From: JBKECY01 sp047975025 | Lineage (GTDB): Bacteria > Bacillota > Clostridia > Lachnospirales > Lachnospiraceae | Direction of reading: 5' to 3' | NCBI GenBank assembly: GCA_047975025.1 | Contig: JBKECY010000013.1 | Span: 1 to 57,153, forward strand | DNA length: 57,153 nt | Shown here: positions 41,472-49,960 of the stretch, one piece after another | Numbering within the stretch: the first letter of the stretch is position 1 | Layout of the letters: the number at the start of each line of letters is the position of its first letter | Position numbers and translations under genes: made by a program | The notes under the pieces: generated by a model | What the model was told of the DNA's origin: nothing | Seen by the model: only the letters and a program-made list of their open reading frames with translations | Databases searched by the model: none

Positions 41472-42121
41472 AAAAACGGACGTTAGAAATACTTAGACGG
41501 TTTGATGAAGTGTACGGAACCGATTATACGTGTTATCTGGTACATGATTCTCCGCTGCAGCTATTGATAGCAACAATTCTAAGCGCACAGTGTACAGATG
41601 CACGCGTCAACATCGTGACAGAGGATTTATTTAAAACATACAAGAGTGCGCAGGATTTTGCCGCCGCTGACTTAAAAGAGCTGGAAAAAGCGATTCACTC
41701 TACCGGATTCTATCACAATAAGGCCAAAAACATCATTGCCTGTGCCCAGAAGCTGGTGGCTGAATATGGCGGAGAAGTACCGCACAGTATCGAAGAACTG
41801 ACTGCTTTACCGGGGGTGGGGCGCAAGACAGCGAATGTCATTCGCGGCAATATCTTCCATGAGCCGAGCATTGTCGTGGATACGCATGTCAAGCGCATCT
41901 CACGCAGATTGGGGCTGGCATTGGAGTCGGATCCGGTAAAAATCGAATTTGAATTGATGAAAGTACTCCCCAAAGACCACTGGATACTGTATAATATACA
42001 GCTGATAGCATTTGGCAGACAGACCTGTTATGCGAGATCCCCGAAATGTGAGGTATGTTTTTTAACAGAGTTCTGCAGTGAATACGAAGAGCATATGAAA
42101 AAGAAGAGCAGGAAAGAATGA
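41468..42121 (+). CDS. nth: Endonuclease III (DNA glycosylase/AP lyase)
   Basis: 217 residues. HhH-GPD fold with helix-hairpin-helix LPGVGRKTANVI containing catalytic Lys120, then VVDTHVKRI with Asp138, both at the same positions as in E. coli. The C-terminal 4Fe-4S site is C-x6-C-x2-C-x5-C at 187, 194, 197 and 203. It removes oxidised pyrimidines from DNA. It begins within the stop of the radical SAM gene (ATGA) and is followed after ten bases by a small membrane peptide gene. Confidence 0.96.
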   Translation: MKKRTLEILRRFDEVYGTDYTCYLVHDSPLQLLIATILSAQCTDARVNIVTEDLFKTYKSAQDFAAADLKELEKAIHSTGFYHNKAKNIIACAQKLVAEYGGEVPHSIEELTALPGVGRKTANVIRGNIFHEPSIVVDTHVKRISRRLGLALESDPVKIEFELMKVLPKDHWILYNIQLIAFGRQTCYARSPKCEVCFLTEFCSEYEEHMKKKSRKE

Positions 42122-42131
42122 GGTGAAAGAT

Positions 42132-42242
42132 ATGGCAGGTGGATTTTACGATCCTAAGAATCGGAAATTTCTGACAGCGATTATTATAATTATTCTGGTC
42201 ATTGTCATGATTGTGCCAATGATACTTGGGTATATACTTTAG
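42132..42242 (+). CDS. Small single-pass membrane peptide (36 aa)
   Basis: ATG at 42132 behind GAGGTGAAAG, 36 codons, TAG at 42240. The first 13 residues are polar (MAGGFYDPKNRKF), and the rest is one long hydrophobic helix (roughly residues 14-36, with I, V, L and two Pro/Gly near the end). It lies between nth and the AIR-synthase-like gene with short gaps, so it is probably expressed from the same transcript. No known family is recognised; it could be a small regulatory or anchoring peptide. Confidence 0.6.
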   Translation: MAGGFYDPKNRKFLTAIIIIILVIVMIVPMILGYIL

Positions 42243-42257
42243 ACGTTAGGGGAGAAC

Positions 42258-43241
42258 ATGAAGATAGGAAAGTTACCGGAACCGGTCTTAGTACGTTCCG
42301 TCTTAAAACAGATTACACACAGACGTCCGGAGGTCTTAATGGGACCCGCCATAGGGCAGGATTGCGCCGTCATCTCGCTGGCAGAGGATGAGGTCATGGT
42401 CATGTCAACAGATCCCATTACGGGGACGGTCAAAGACATCGGGAGCCACAGCATTCATATTACAGCGAATGATCTGGCCGCTTCCGGTGCAGAGCCGGTC
42501 GGTGTTATGCTGACCATTTTGCTGCCTTCGGCTACGGAGGAAGCGGCACTGCGCTCCATGATGCAGGATGCGGAAGCGGTCTGCGAACAGCTGCATATCG
42601 AGATACTCGGCGGTCATACAGAGATTACGGATGTAGTAGCACAGCCGGTTATCACCGTAACCGGAGTTGGTAAGATCAAGAGAGATCAGGTACTCCTTAC
42701 GAATCGGCTGCAGCCGGGAGAGGATCTGGTCGTGACTAAGTGGATCGCTCTGGAAGGAACAACGATTATTGCGAAGGAAAAGGAAGAAGAGCTGCTTGGA
42801 TGGTTTCCGCAGGATTTTGTTCAGACGGCCAAAGAGTTCTCCCAATACCTTTCGGTATTGCCCGAAAGTAAAATTGCGATGGAATACGAAATATCGGCGA
42901 TGCATGATATTACAGAAGGCGGTATTTTTGGTGCCCTCTGGGAGATTGCAGAGGGGGCAGGAGTCGGGCTGGACATTGATGTACGAGCAATTCCGATTCG
43001 GCAGGAGTCGGTCGAGCTTTGCGAAAAATATGGTCTGAATCCATATCTGCTGATGTCGAGCGGTTCTATGCTGATCGCCAGCAGCCAGGGCAACGCACTG
43101 GTGCAGGCATTACAGGCGCAGGGAATTCATGCAGCGGTTATAGGCCAGGCGACCAAAGGTAAGGATCGTATTTTGCGAAATGGTGAGGATGTACGCTATC
43201 TGGACCGCCCTGCAAGCGATGAATTGTACAAGCTGACGTAA
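42258..43241 (+). CDS. AIR synthase / HypE-like family protein
   Basis: 327 residues of the PurM/HypE/ThiL superfamily (ATP-dependent, dimeric). Readable parts are GPAIGQDCAVISL, MSTDPITGTVKDIGSHSIHITANDLAASGAEPVGVMLTILLP, ILGGHTEITDVV and MHDITEGGIFGALWEIAEGAGVG. It resembles HypE most, but the C-terminal Cys used by HypE for thiocarboxamide transfer is absent (it ends in RPASDELYKLT), and no hydrogenase genes are nearby. ThiL is less likely because the kinase motif differs. GGGGAGAAC precedes the ATG. The specific substrate is unknown. Confidence 0.82.
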   Translation: MKIGKLPEPVLVRSVLKQITHRRPEVLMGPAIGQDCAVISLAEDEVMVMSTDPITGTVKDIGSHSIHITANDLAASGAEPVGVMLTILLPSATEEAALRSMMQDAEAVCEQLHIEILGGHTEITDVVAQPVITVTGVGKIKRDQVLLTNRLQPGEDLVVTKWIALEGTTIIAKEKEEELLGWFPQDFVQTAKEFSQYLSVLPESKIAMEYEISAMHDITEGGIFGALWEIAEGAGVGLDIDVRAIPIRQESVELCEKYGLNPYLLMSSGSMLIASSQGNALVQALQAQGIHAAVIGQATKGKDRILRNGEDVRYLDRPASDELYKLT

Positions 43242-43295
43242 ACGAAGAGCAGGAGCAGCAGAGCAAGAAGCAAAATTTATAGGAGACAGAGATAG

Positions 43296-43793
43296 ATGAG
43301 TCAGCTCAATATTGTTTTATTTGAGCCGGAGATACCGGCGAACACTGGAAATATAGGACGCACCTGTGTAGCGACAGGGAGCCGTCTGCACCTCATTGAG
43401 CCTCTGGGCTTCAGACTCAATGAAAAAGAGATTAAGCGGGCCGGTATGGATTATTGGAGTCATCTTGATGTGACCCGTTACAGCTGCTATGCGGATTTTA
43501 TAGAAAAGAACCCAACGAGCCGCATCTACATGGCGTCCACAAAGGCGCAGAAAACATATGCAGAAGTACAGTTTGAAGAGGACTGCTTTATTATGTTTGG
43601 CAAGGAGAGTGCCGGTATTCCGGAAGACATCTTATATGAAAACAAAGAAACAGCGATACGGATTCCCATGCTGGATGAAATCCGCTCGCTGAATCTGAGC
43701 AATTCGGTCGCCATTGTGTTATATGAAGCATTGCGGCAGCATGATTTTGCACACATGCAGCGCAGTGGAGAACTTACGACCCGAAGCTGGTAA
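43296..43793 (+). CDS. trmL: tRNA (cytidine(34)-2'-O)-methyltransferase
   Basis: 165 residues, SPOUT methyltransferase with a deep trefoil knot. LNIVLFEPEIPANTGNIGRTCVATGSRLHLIEPLGF opens the protein; FGKESAGIPEDIL and IRIPMLDEIRSLNLSNSVAIVLYEALRQ close the knot. It methylates the wobble cytidine or cmnm5-uridine of tRNA-Leu using SAM. Length is typical for TrmL. AGGAGA lies upstream of the ATG. It is convergent with the two-component operon on the opposite strand. Confidence 0.92.
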   Translation: MSQLNIVLFEPEIPANTGNIGRTCVATGSRLHLIEPLGFRLNEKEIKRAGMDYWSHLDVTRYSCYADFIEKNPTSRIYMASTKAQKTYAEVQFEEDCFIMFGKESAGIPEDILYENKETAIRIPMLDEIRSLNLSNSVAIVLYEALRQHDFAHMQRSGELTTRSW

Positions 43794-43801
43794 GCGGCAG
43801 A

Positions 43802-45211
43802 CTAGCGGGCCCGCTCCAGAGTAAAGATGAATTCGGTGCCCACATCCTGCGTGCTTATGACATCGATGGTCTGACCATGGGCATGGATGATTTCCTTAAC
43901 AATAGAAAGTCCCAGCCCGGTACCCTGACGATCTTTGCCGCGTGAAGCATCTGTTTTGTAAAAACGCTTCCAGATCATATTCAGATTCTCCTTCGAGATA
44001 CCAACCCCATGATCCTTGACAGAAACGAAGATACGCTCATTACGTTCGGTCGTTTCAATGACCAGAGAAGATTCAGGCAGACTGAATTTGATGGCATTGT
44101 CCATCAGATTGTAGAGTACCTGCTGGATTTGCTCCATATCGGCATAGACATATAACTGTTCACCGTAGAGAATCAGCTCTACGGTGATTCTTTTTTTGCG
44201 GCAGGTACCTTCAAAACTGGCAACGGTATTCTTGATTGCTTTGTTGATATCAAAGGCGCGCTGGTTGAGCATACGAGTCTTGGAATCCAGATTATTCAAA
44301 GAAAGCAGGCTTTCTGTCAGCTTCTCTAATCGGTTCGTTTCAAAGAGAATGATCTGCAGGTAGCGTTCCTGCGACTCCGGTGGAATCGTACCGTCCGACA
44401 TGGCTTCTACATACCCTTTGATGGAGGTCAGAGGAGAGCGGAAATCGTGTGAGACGTTGGCGATAAATTTTTTCTGGTTTTCTCCGGTCTTGCCTAATTC
44501 GTCTGACATAAAATTCAGACTGGCGGCCAGATAGCCCATCTCATCATTAGAGCGTACGGGAATCTGATACTCCAGATGGCCGATGGAGAATTCCTCGGTT
44601 CCAAGTGTGATCTTGGTAAGCGGTATATATACAATAATCGTAAACAACAGTAGAATCAGTAGTGAAAGGCCGAAGTAGACGGCAAAAAGAATATAGGAGC
44701 TTTGCAGCAGTTCCTCCGCATTCTGGTAGATTCCGCTCATGGGGTGGTGCATGATGACATAGCCAATGACCTGCATATTCGAGGTAATGGGAGCAATGAC
44801 ACTAAGCACATTATAGTTGTAGTGGCCGTAAAAATTGCCTGTACGATAGTAACCTGCGCCCCAGGTGGTAGGGTCGAATCCCGTAATTTCTTCGTCCGAG
44901 GAGAGGGGGTCATCCAGTCCGGTATTGACCAGCAGTTTTCCGTCCTGCCCCATAATCCAGATTTCTGAGGATTGGTAGGCGGAGAGCTTTACCAGAGTGC
45001 TCGAGAGCACTTCCAGATTCGAGGTGTTCATTTGATAGCGTACCGTACTGTCAGAGGCCACTGAGACGGCTTCTGTGTACAGAGCCCGCCCCACCTGATT
45101 TTTCAGTCGTTCACGTGTTAAATTAGCGCCAAGTGTGGAGGTAAAGCAAAACCCAAGAAACCCCACAATCAGGTATACAAGCAGAAATTTGACATACAGA
45201 GTCTTTCTCAT
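43802..45211 (-). CDS. Sensor histidine kinase (HisKA/HATPase, HAMP-linked)
   Basis: 469 residues. Membrane helices at ~7-28 and ~172-196 flank an extracellular sensor. A HAMP-like stretch (LTKITLGTEEFSIGHLEYQIPVRSNDEMG) leads to the HisKA box FIANVSHDFRSPLTS with His255, then N-box YNLMDNAIKFS, G1 VKDHGVGIS and F/G2 DRQGTGLGLSIVKE. It is a classical membrane-bound stress or envelope sensor. Its gene overlaps the OmpR-type regulator in ATGA, so the two form a matched pair. The signal is unknown. Confidence 0.93.
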   Translation of the reverse strand: MRKTLYVKFLLVYLIVGFLGFCFTSTLGANLTRERLKNQVGRALYTEAVSVASDSTVRYQMNTSNLEVLSSTLVKLSAYQSSEIWIMGQDGKLLVNTGLDDPLSSDEEITGFDPTTWGAGYYRTGNFYGHYNYNVLSVIAPITSNMQVIGYVIMHHPMSGIYQNAEELLQSSYILFAVYFGLSLLILLLFTIIVYIPLTKITLGTEEFSIGHLEYQIPVRSNDEMGYLAASLNFMSDELGKTGENQKKFIANVSHDFRSPLTSIKGYVEAMSDGTIPPESQERYLQIILFETNRLEKLTESLLSLNNLDSKTRMLNQRAFDINKAIKNTVASFEGTCRKKRITVELILYGEQLYVYADMEQIQQVLYNLMDNAIKFSLPESSLVIETTERNERIFVSVKDHGVGISKENLNMIWKRFYKTDASRGKDRQGTGLGLSIVKEIIHAHGQTIDVISTQDVGTEFIFTLERAR

Positions 45212-45909
45212 TTGGTCTTTACCTCGAATTTGTATCCGATACCCCAGACGGTTCCGATGGCCCAGTCTTTATGGTCTTTGATTTTTTCACGCAGGCGCTT
45301 GATATGTACGTCAACCGTACGCGTATCACCGATATATTCATATCCCCAGATATGGTCCAGCAGCTGTTCTCTGGTGAACACCTGGTTCGGGGATGCGGCC
45401 AGAAAGTACAAAAGCTCCAGCTCTTTCGGAGGCATATCGACACGCTCATTCATATAGAGCACAGAATAGTTGGTCAGGTTGATTTCAAGATCGGTGTAGG
45501 AGACGATTTTCTCCGTATGTGCGGTCTTGGGCTTTTCTACCTGAAAGCGGCGCAGTACGGCTTTGACACGTGCCACCAGCTCTTTGGTATCAAAGGGTTT
45601 GATCATATAGTCATCGGCTCCGAGTTCCAGACCCAAAACCTTATCGAAGACTTCTCCCTTGGCAGAGAGCATGATGATGGGAACAGAAGATTTGTGCCGT
45701 ATTTCACGGCATACCTGATAGCCATCCATGCCCGGGAGCATTAAGTCCAGGAGAATCAGGTCCGGCTCAAAGCTGTCGAACTTCTTCAATGCGCTCTCCC
45801 CGTCATTTACAATCAGCGGTTCAAAGCATTCTTTGGTAAGATACAAGGCAATCAGCTCGGCGATATTATTGTCATCTTCCACAATCATAATTTTCTGTTT
45901 TCCTATCAT
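45208..45909 (-). CDS. OmpR/PhoB family response regulator
   Basis: 233 residues. Receiver domain with EDD at 11-13, phospho-acceptor Asp55 (LLDLMLPG), Thr/Ser switch region and Lys in YMIKPFD. The C-terminal winged helix (residues ~130-230) contains MPPKELELLYFLAASPNQVFTREQLLDHIWGYEYIGDTRTVDVHIKRLREKI. It is phosphorylated by the adjacent kinase and binds DNA directly. GGAGGAACTG precedes the ATG. It lies 33 bases downstream of mutS2 on the same strand and may be partly cotranscribed with it. Confidence 0.94.
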   Translation of the reverse strand: MIGKQKIMIVEDDNNIAELIALYLTKECFEPLIVNDGESALKKFDSFEPDLILLDLMLPGMDGYQVCREIRHKSSVPIIMLSAKGEVFDKVLGLELGADDYMIKPFDTKELVARVKAVLRRFQVEKPKTAHTEKIVSYTDLEINLTNYSVLYMNERVDMPPKELELLYFLAASPNQVFTREQLLDHIWGYEYIGDTRTVDVHIKRLREKIKDHKDWAIGTVWGIGYKFEVKTK

Positions 45910-45942
45910 GTCAGTTCCTCCATTTTATCTCAGGTATAGTTG

Positions 45943-48324
45943 CTATTTAAAGCTGACAATGGTAACCCCGGCATCGCCCTCTCCGAATTCGCCCAGCCGA
46001 TAGGAATCTACGTAAGGCAGAGTCTTGAGATAGGCTTGAATCCCTTTGCGCAGCGCGCCTGTGCCCTTGCCATGGACGATACGCACGCTGGTCAGATGCG
46101 AAAGATACGCATCATCCAGATATTTATCGACTTTTGCTACCGCCTCATCGACGGTCAGCCCCAGCAGGTTGATTTCCGGGGAAATAGTAAGCGATTTTGC
46201 CCGGGCAGCAGGTTTTCTGTTCACAGCAGGTGCTGACTGCGTAAGGGCGGCAGGTATTTCCGGTGCCCGTTGCAGCGAAGCGGCGGCTACTTGTGTGCGC
46301 AGCCCGCCAATCTGTACGAAGACATTGCCCTTTTTATCGGGCAGGGTACTTATGATTCCGGTCGTATTAAGGCTTGGAATACGCACCGTATCCCCAATGC
46401 GTATTTCAGAAGCTGTAAGCTTTTGTGTCTGTGGTTTGGGCAGTACGGGCCGGCTTAGCGAGCCTTCAATGTCCGTCATTTTCTTGCGGAGCGTCTGGCG
46501 TTTTGTCTCCACTTCAGAAATCGGCACATGCGCCTTGCGCACCTGATTCAGGGACTTAATGGTCTGATCGGCATAGTCCTTGGCTTCCTGCAGGATCTTA
46601 TGGGCTTCTTCATTGGCTGTCTGAATCAGACGCTGTTTTTGCTGTGCCAGTTTTTCGGAGGATGCGTTCAGCCGGTCTTGCAGAGCAGCCGCTTCTTCCT
46701 TGTGACGCTGCAGGACACTGCGCTCTTCATCAAGTGCAATACGTGACTGTTCAAGGTCACTGAGCAGGTCTTCAAAACTTTTGTTCTCCTGAGAGATTTG
46801 TTCTTTCGCCCGGTCGATAATGTGCTCAGGCAGTCCGAGCTTCAAGGAAATGGCGAAGGCGTTACTCTTGCCAGGAACTCCGATTAACAGCCGATAGGTC
46901 GGCTGCAGGGTTTCTACGTCGAATTCGCAGGAAGCATTTTCAACGCCCGGAGTCGACAGTGCATACACCTTAAGCTCGCTGTAATGAGTGGTCGCCATGA
47001 CCCGGATATCCTTCTGGTGCATATAGGACAGGATGGCGATGGCCAAAGCGGCTCCCTCGGTAGGGTCTGTTCCGGCCCCTAATTCATCGAAGAGAACCAG
47101 ACAGTCCGCATTGGTATCTTCAATGAACGATATAATATTCGTCATATGCGAGGAGAAGGTACTTAGACTTTGTTCAATACTCTGTTCGTCACCGATATCG
47201 GCATATACCTCGCGAAATACGCTCAGGCGGCTTCGGTCACCTGCGGGTATATGAAGTCCTGCCTGTCCCATCAAAGTCAGCAGTCCCACAGTTTTAAGCG
47301 ATACGGTCTTACCGCCGGTATTGGGGCCTGTCACAATGAGTGACGTAAAATCTGTGCCGAGGCGTATATCAATCGGTACCACCTTTTTCTTGTGAATCAG
47401 CGGATGCCGGGCTTTGCGCAGCTCTACGATGCCCTCCGTATTAAATACAGGGAGAGTAGCGTTGTGTTTGAGAGCCAGACTGGAACGGGCAAAGATGAAA
47501 TCCAGTTCCACCAGTGTTTCAAGATCCAGAGTCAGTGCCTCCGTCTCGACAGCAGCCAGTTCGCTTAACGTGGCCAGAATTACATCAATCTCACGCTGTT
47601 CGTCGAGCTCAAGCTGGCGAAAATCGTTATTGAGCTTTACTACGGCCATCGGTTCAATGAAGACGGTAGAACCGCTCGCCGACTGGTCATGAATCATACC
47701 GGGAACCTGCTGTTTGTATTCGGTCTTGACTGGCAGGCAGTACCGGCCATCGCGCATGGTGATGACGGGATCTTGCAGATATGTCCGTAGTGCTCCGTCC
47801 CGCATGGCGGATAACTGTGTATGAATTCGGTCATTGACAATCCGCATACTGCGTCGGATCTGACGCAGTGCAGGGCTGGCATCATCGCTGATTTCCTCTT
47901 CCGAAAGAATACAGCGGCGGATTTCCTGTGACAGAGGTGTCAGCGGCTGCAAAGCTTCGAACAGGGGGCTGAGCGAGTCCTGTACATCTTCATCACGCAT
48001 AGGGCGGCCGTAGGATTTAATACGGGCCGTATTTTCAAGTAGTGCACTGATCGACAGAAGTTCAGGGATGCTAAGAGCGCTGCCCACCTCCAGCCTTTTA
48101 AGTGAGGGTGTAATATCTCTTACATTGCCAAAAGAAGTGCTCCCTTTTTGAAAGAGCCGGCTTAACGCATCCTGTGTCTGCTGCTGTAAATGCTGAATCA
48201 GGGTAATATCTGTATGTACCGTAAGCTCTTCGCATTTGCGTTTCCCGAGAGGGGAGGAAGCCTTTTGTACAAGCTGGTCAATAATTTTTGTAAATTCCAA
48301 TGCTGTAATTGCTTTTTTGTTCAT
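45943..48324 (-). CDS. mutS2: Endonuclease MutS2
   Basis: 793 residues from the ATG at 48324 (GGAG upstream; a TTG four codons earlier is unlikely). N-terminal MutS-like core and lever, ATPase with Walker A GPNTGGKT (333-340) and Walker B LVLFDELGAGTDP, a coiled coil at ~510-630 (EQSRIALDEERSVLQRHKEEAAALQ), a KOW-like segment near 670 (RIGDTVRIPSLNTTGII) and a C-terminal Smr nuclease domain (LGLTVDEAVAKVDKYLDD, VRIVHGKGTGALRKGI). It acts in suppression of recombination or in collided ribosome splitting, as shown for Firmicutes MutS2. Length is normal. Confidence 0.95.
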   Translation of the reverse strand: MNKKAITALEFTKIIDQLVQKASSPLGKRKCEELTVHTDITLIQHLQQQTQDALSRLFQKGSTSFGNVRDITPSLKRLEVGSALSIPELLSISALLENTARIKSYGRPMRDEDVQDSLSPLFEALQPLTPLSQEIRRCILSEEEISDDASPALRQIRRSMRIVNDRIHTQLSAMRDGALRTYLQDPVITMRDGRYCLPVKTEYKQQVPGMIHDQSASGSTVFIEPMAVVKLNNDFRQLELDEQREIDVILATLSELAAVETEALTLDLETLVELDFIFARSSLALKHNATLPVFNTEGIVELRKARHPLIHKKKVVPIDIRLGTDFTSLIVTGPNTGGKTVSLKTVGLLTLMGQAGLHIPAGDRSRLSVFREVYADIGDEQSIEQSLSTFSSHMTNIISFIEDTNADCLVLFDELGAGTDPTEGAALAIAILSYMHQKDIRVMATTHYSELKVYALSTPGVENASCEFDVETLQPTYRLLIGVPGKSNAFAISLKLGLPEHIIDRAKEQISQENKSFEDLLSDLEQSRIALDEERSVLQRHKEEAAALQDRLNASSEKLAQQKQRLIQTANEEAHKILQEAKDYADQTIKSLNQVRKAHVPISEVETKRQTLRKKMTDIEGSLSRPVLPKPQTQKLTASEIRIGDTVRIPSLNTTGIISTLPDKKGNVFVQIGGLRTQVAAASLQRAPEIPAALTQSAPAVNRKPAARAKSLTISPEINLLGLTVDEAVAKVDKYLDDAYLSHLTSVRIVHGKGTGALRKGIQAYLKTLPYVDSYRLGEFGEGDAGVTIVSFK

Positions 48325-48409
48325 GCTATTCTCCAATATAGTACTAAGTATATAGCCATTTTACTCTATTATGGCGTGAAAGGGAAGCGAAATGTCACAG
48401 CGGGCATAG

Positions 48410-48446
48410 GAAACAAAACGCCGGCATCGTATGTCATGCCGGCGTT
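48410..48446 (-). terminator. Terminator of the GT2 gene
   Basis: On the minus strand AACGCCGGCAT and ATGCCGGCGTT pair perfectly over 11 bp, followed by TTTTGTTT. Confidence 0.85.
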
Positions 48447-48465
48447 GCTTCTGCTATAAATCCCT

Positions 48466-49173
48466 TTATTTTAGCTGTTTGCTAAGGGAGGAAAAGTCTT
48501 TAATTGCCTTGCGTCCAATTTTGGTAATACTCTTGATATTGATGCTGTTTGTTCCGCCCTGCCGGGGTAAGAACGTGACCGGTATATAACGAATCGGTTC
48601 CGGAGCTTTTTCATACAGCACGCTTAGCAAGACGTTCGACAGATTGTAATTCTTCGGAATCTTTTTGATGTGCTTCTTTAAACTGGAGGCACTCATAAGC
48701 CGAAATGGCGTATTGGCATCTGTAATCCAAAGTTTAAAGGAAAAGTAGATGACAATCTTTAAGACCTTGGTTACCAGGACACGAGACCAGCCGTCCCTGC
48801 GCTTGGAGCGGTGTCCGATCTGTGCAGCGTAATCCGCCCGTTTCTCCCACATGGGCCAGAATTCCTCTGGCAGTGTCTGGCCATCTGAATCTGTCTGGAA
48901 CACATAATCGGCGCCGCAGTCCAGTGCATATTCATAAGCGAACAGTAGAGTGCTTCCATGACCGCTGTTCGACTTCGTCAGTGCGGTCAGCTGCGGATAC
49001 TGCGCCTTAAGCTTGAGAAGCTTCGCATATGTGGAGTCCTTGCTCCCGTCATCCACAACGACAAGACGAGAGTCTGCTCCGGTCTTTACCACGATTTCAT
49101 GCCATTGCTGTACCACAGATTCAATATTTGCCGCCTCATTGTAGGCGGGCATTACAATATACAGTTTATCCAT
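48466..49173 (-). CDS. Glycosyltransferase family 2 protein
   Basis: 235 residues, GT-A fold, inverting. N-terminal VMPAYNEAANIESVV, nucleotide-binding VVDDGSKDSTYAKL and the metal-binding TDSDGQTLPEEFW (D-x-D) are clear. The C-terminal part has one or two hydrophobic stretches (VTKVLKIVIYFSFKLW), and NTPFRLMSASSLKKHI and FLPRQGGTNSIN resemble polyprenyl-phosphate sugar synthases, so the acceptor may be undecaprenyl phosphate at the membrane. The gene stands alone, and an 8-bp inverted repeat (TATTGAAT...ATTCAATA, 49190-49213) lies just upstream of its start. Confidence 0.88.
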   Translation of the reverse strand: MDKLYIVMPAYNEAANIESVVQQWHEIVVKTGADSRLVVVDDGSKDSTYAKLLKLKAQYPQLTALTKSNSGHGSTLLFAYEYALDCGADYVFQTDSDGQTLPEEFWPMWEKRADYAAQIGHRSKRRDGWSRVLVTKVLKIVIYFSFKLWITDANTPFRLMSASSLKKHIKKIPKNYNLSNVLLSVLYEKAPEPIRYIPVTFLPRQGGTNSINIKSITKIGRKAIKDFSSLSKQLK

Positions 49174-49459
49174 CCGATCCTGCTTTCTTTATTGAATTAG
49201 TATATATTCAATAAAATAAATTAAGTATTTTACTACAAAAGTTCTATTAAATATAATACCAAACATGGAACCCCTTAGCAAGAGTCAATACGGAATGTAA
49301 AATTAAAAATCCTCCATGTAAAATATTAATGCACAAAATTGAAGAGTCGTATTGTGTTGTTATTTCTCATATGCTATAGTGAATTTATCAAGTCATCTCA
49401 GAAAAAGAGAGCTGGCTTACTTTGTTTTTTATTCAGAAAAGTAAAGGATGGAGAAAATT

Positions 49460-49915
49460 ATGGAAAATTTATTGGCAAGAAAGGCAGTGCCCGCCGACAG
49501 CAGTCAGCTTGTGGAAATACGTTTAAAGCAGCTGGAGGAAGAAGGTGCAGTAGCAACAGGAGATATCAGAAGATATCTGAAGGATTTTTATGAACTGCAG
49601 CTGGACCTGGAGAATTTTGTATCCTGGGTAGTCTGTGATGATGACAAAATCATTGCTTCCAGCGGCATCACCTTTTTTTATAAACCGCCGTATTTTCTCA
49701 ACCCGACAGGTTGTATCGGGGAAGTTTCGAACATGTACACTGAACCGGCATACAGGAGAAAAGGCATTGGACGCCAGCTTTTGTCCCTGTTGTGCAAGGA
49801 GGCCGGCAGACGCGGCTGTCCGATGATTCAGGTCACCGCTTCTGAGGCGGGCAAACCAATGTATATGGAATTTGGCTTCCGCGGAAACGACCAGTATCTA
49901 AAACTTGATATTTGA
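49460..49915 (+). CDS. GNAT family N-acetyltransferase
   Basis: 151 residues from the ATG at 49460 (GGAG six bases upstream; an in-frame ATG at 49448 is possible). The acetyl-CoA loop EVSNMYTEPAYRRKGIGRQLLSLLCKEAGRRG contains R-x-x-G-x-G/A, followed by QVTASEAGKPMYMEFGFRGND. It acetylates an amine substrate in the cytosol; specificity is unknown. It precedes the FAD-dependent dehydrogenase by 45 bases on the same strand and may share its transcript. No own promoter is obvious in the AT-rich 274-bp gap upstream. Confidence 0.86.
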   Translation: MENLLARKAVPADSSQLVEIRLKQLEEEGAVATGDIRRYLKDFYELQLDLENFVSWVVCDDDKIIASSGITFFYKPPYFLNPTGCIGEVSNMYTEPAYRRKGIGRQLLSLLCKEAGRRGCPMIQVTASEAGKPMYMEFGFRGNDQYLKLDI

Positions 49916-49960
49916 AAGAAGAACTAAGATGAAAATGCGATACAACGAGCAGGTGACGGT

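Noticed and set aside
49190..49213. TATTGAAT-N8-ATTCAATA as a definite regulator site for the GT2 gene
   Set aside because: An 8-bp AT-rich inverted repeat in an AT-rich gap is weak evidence and it has no second copy; kept only as a note in the gene entry.
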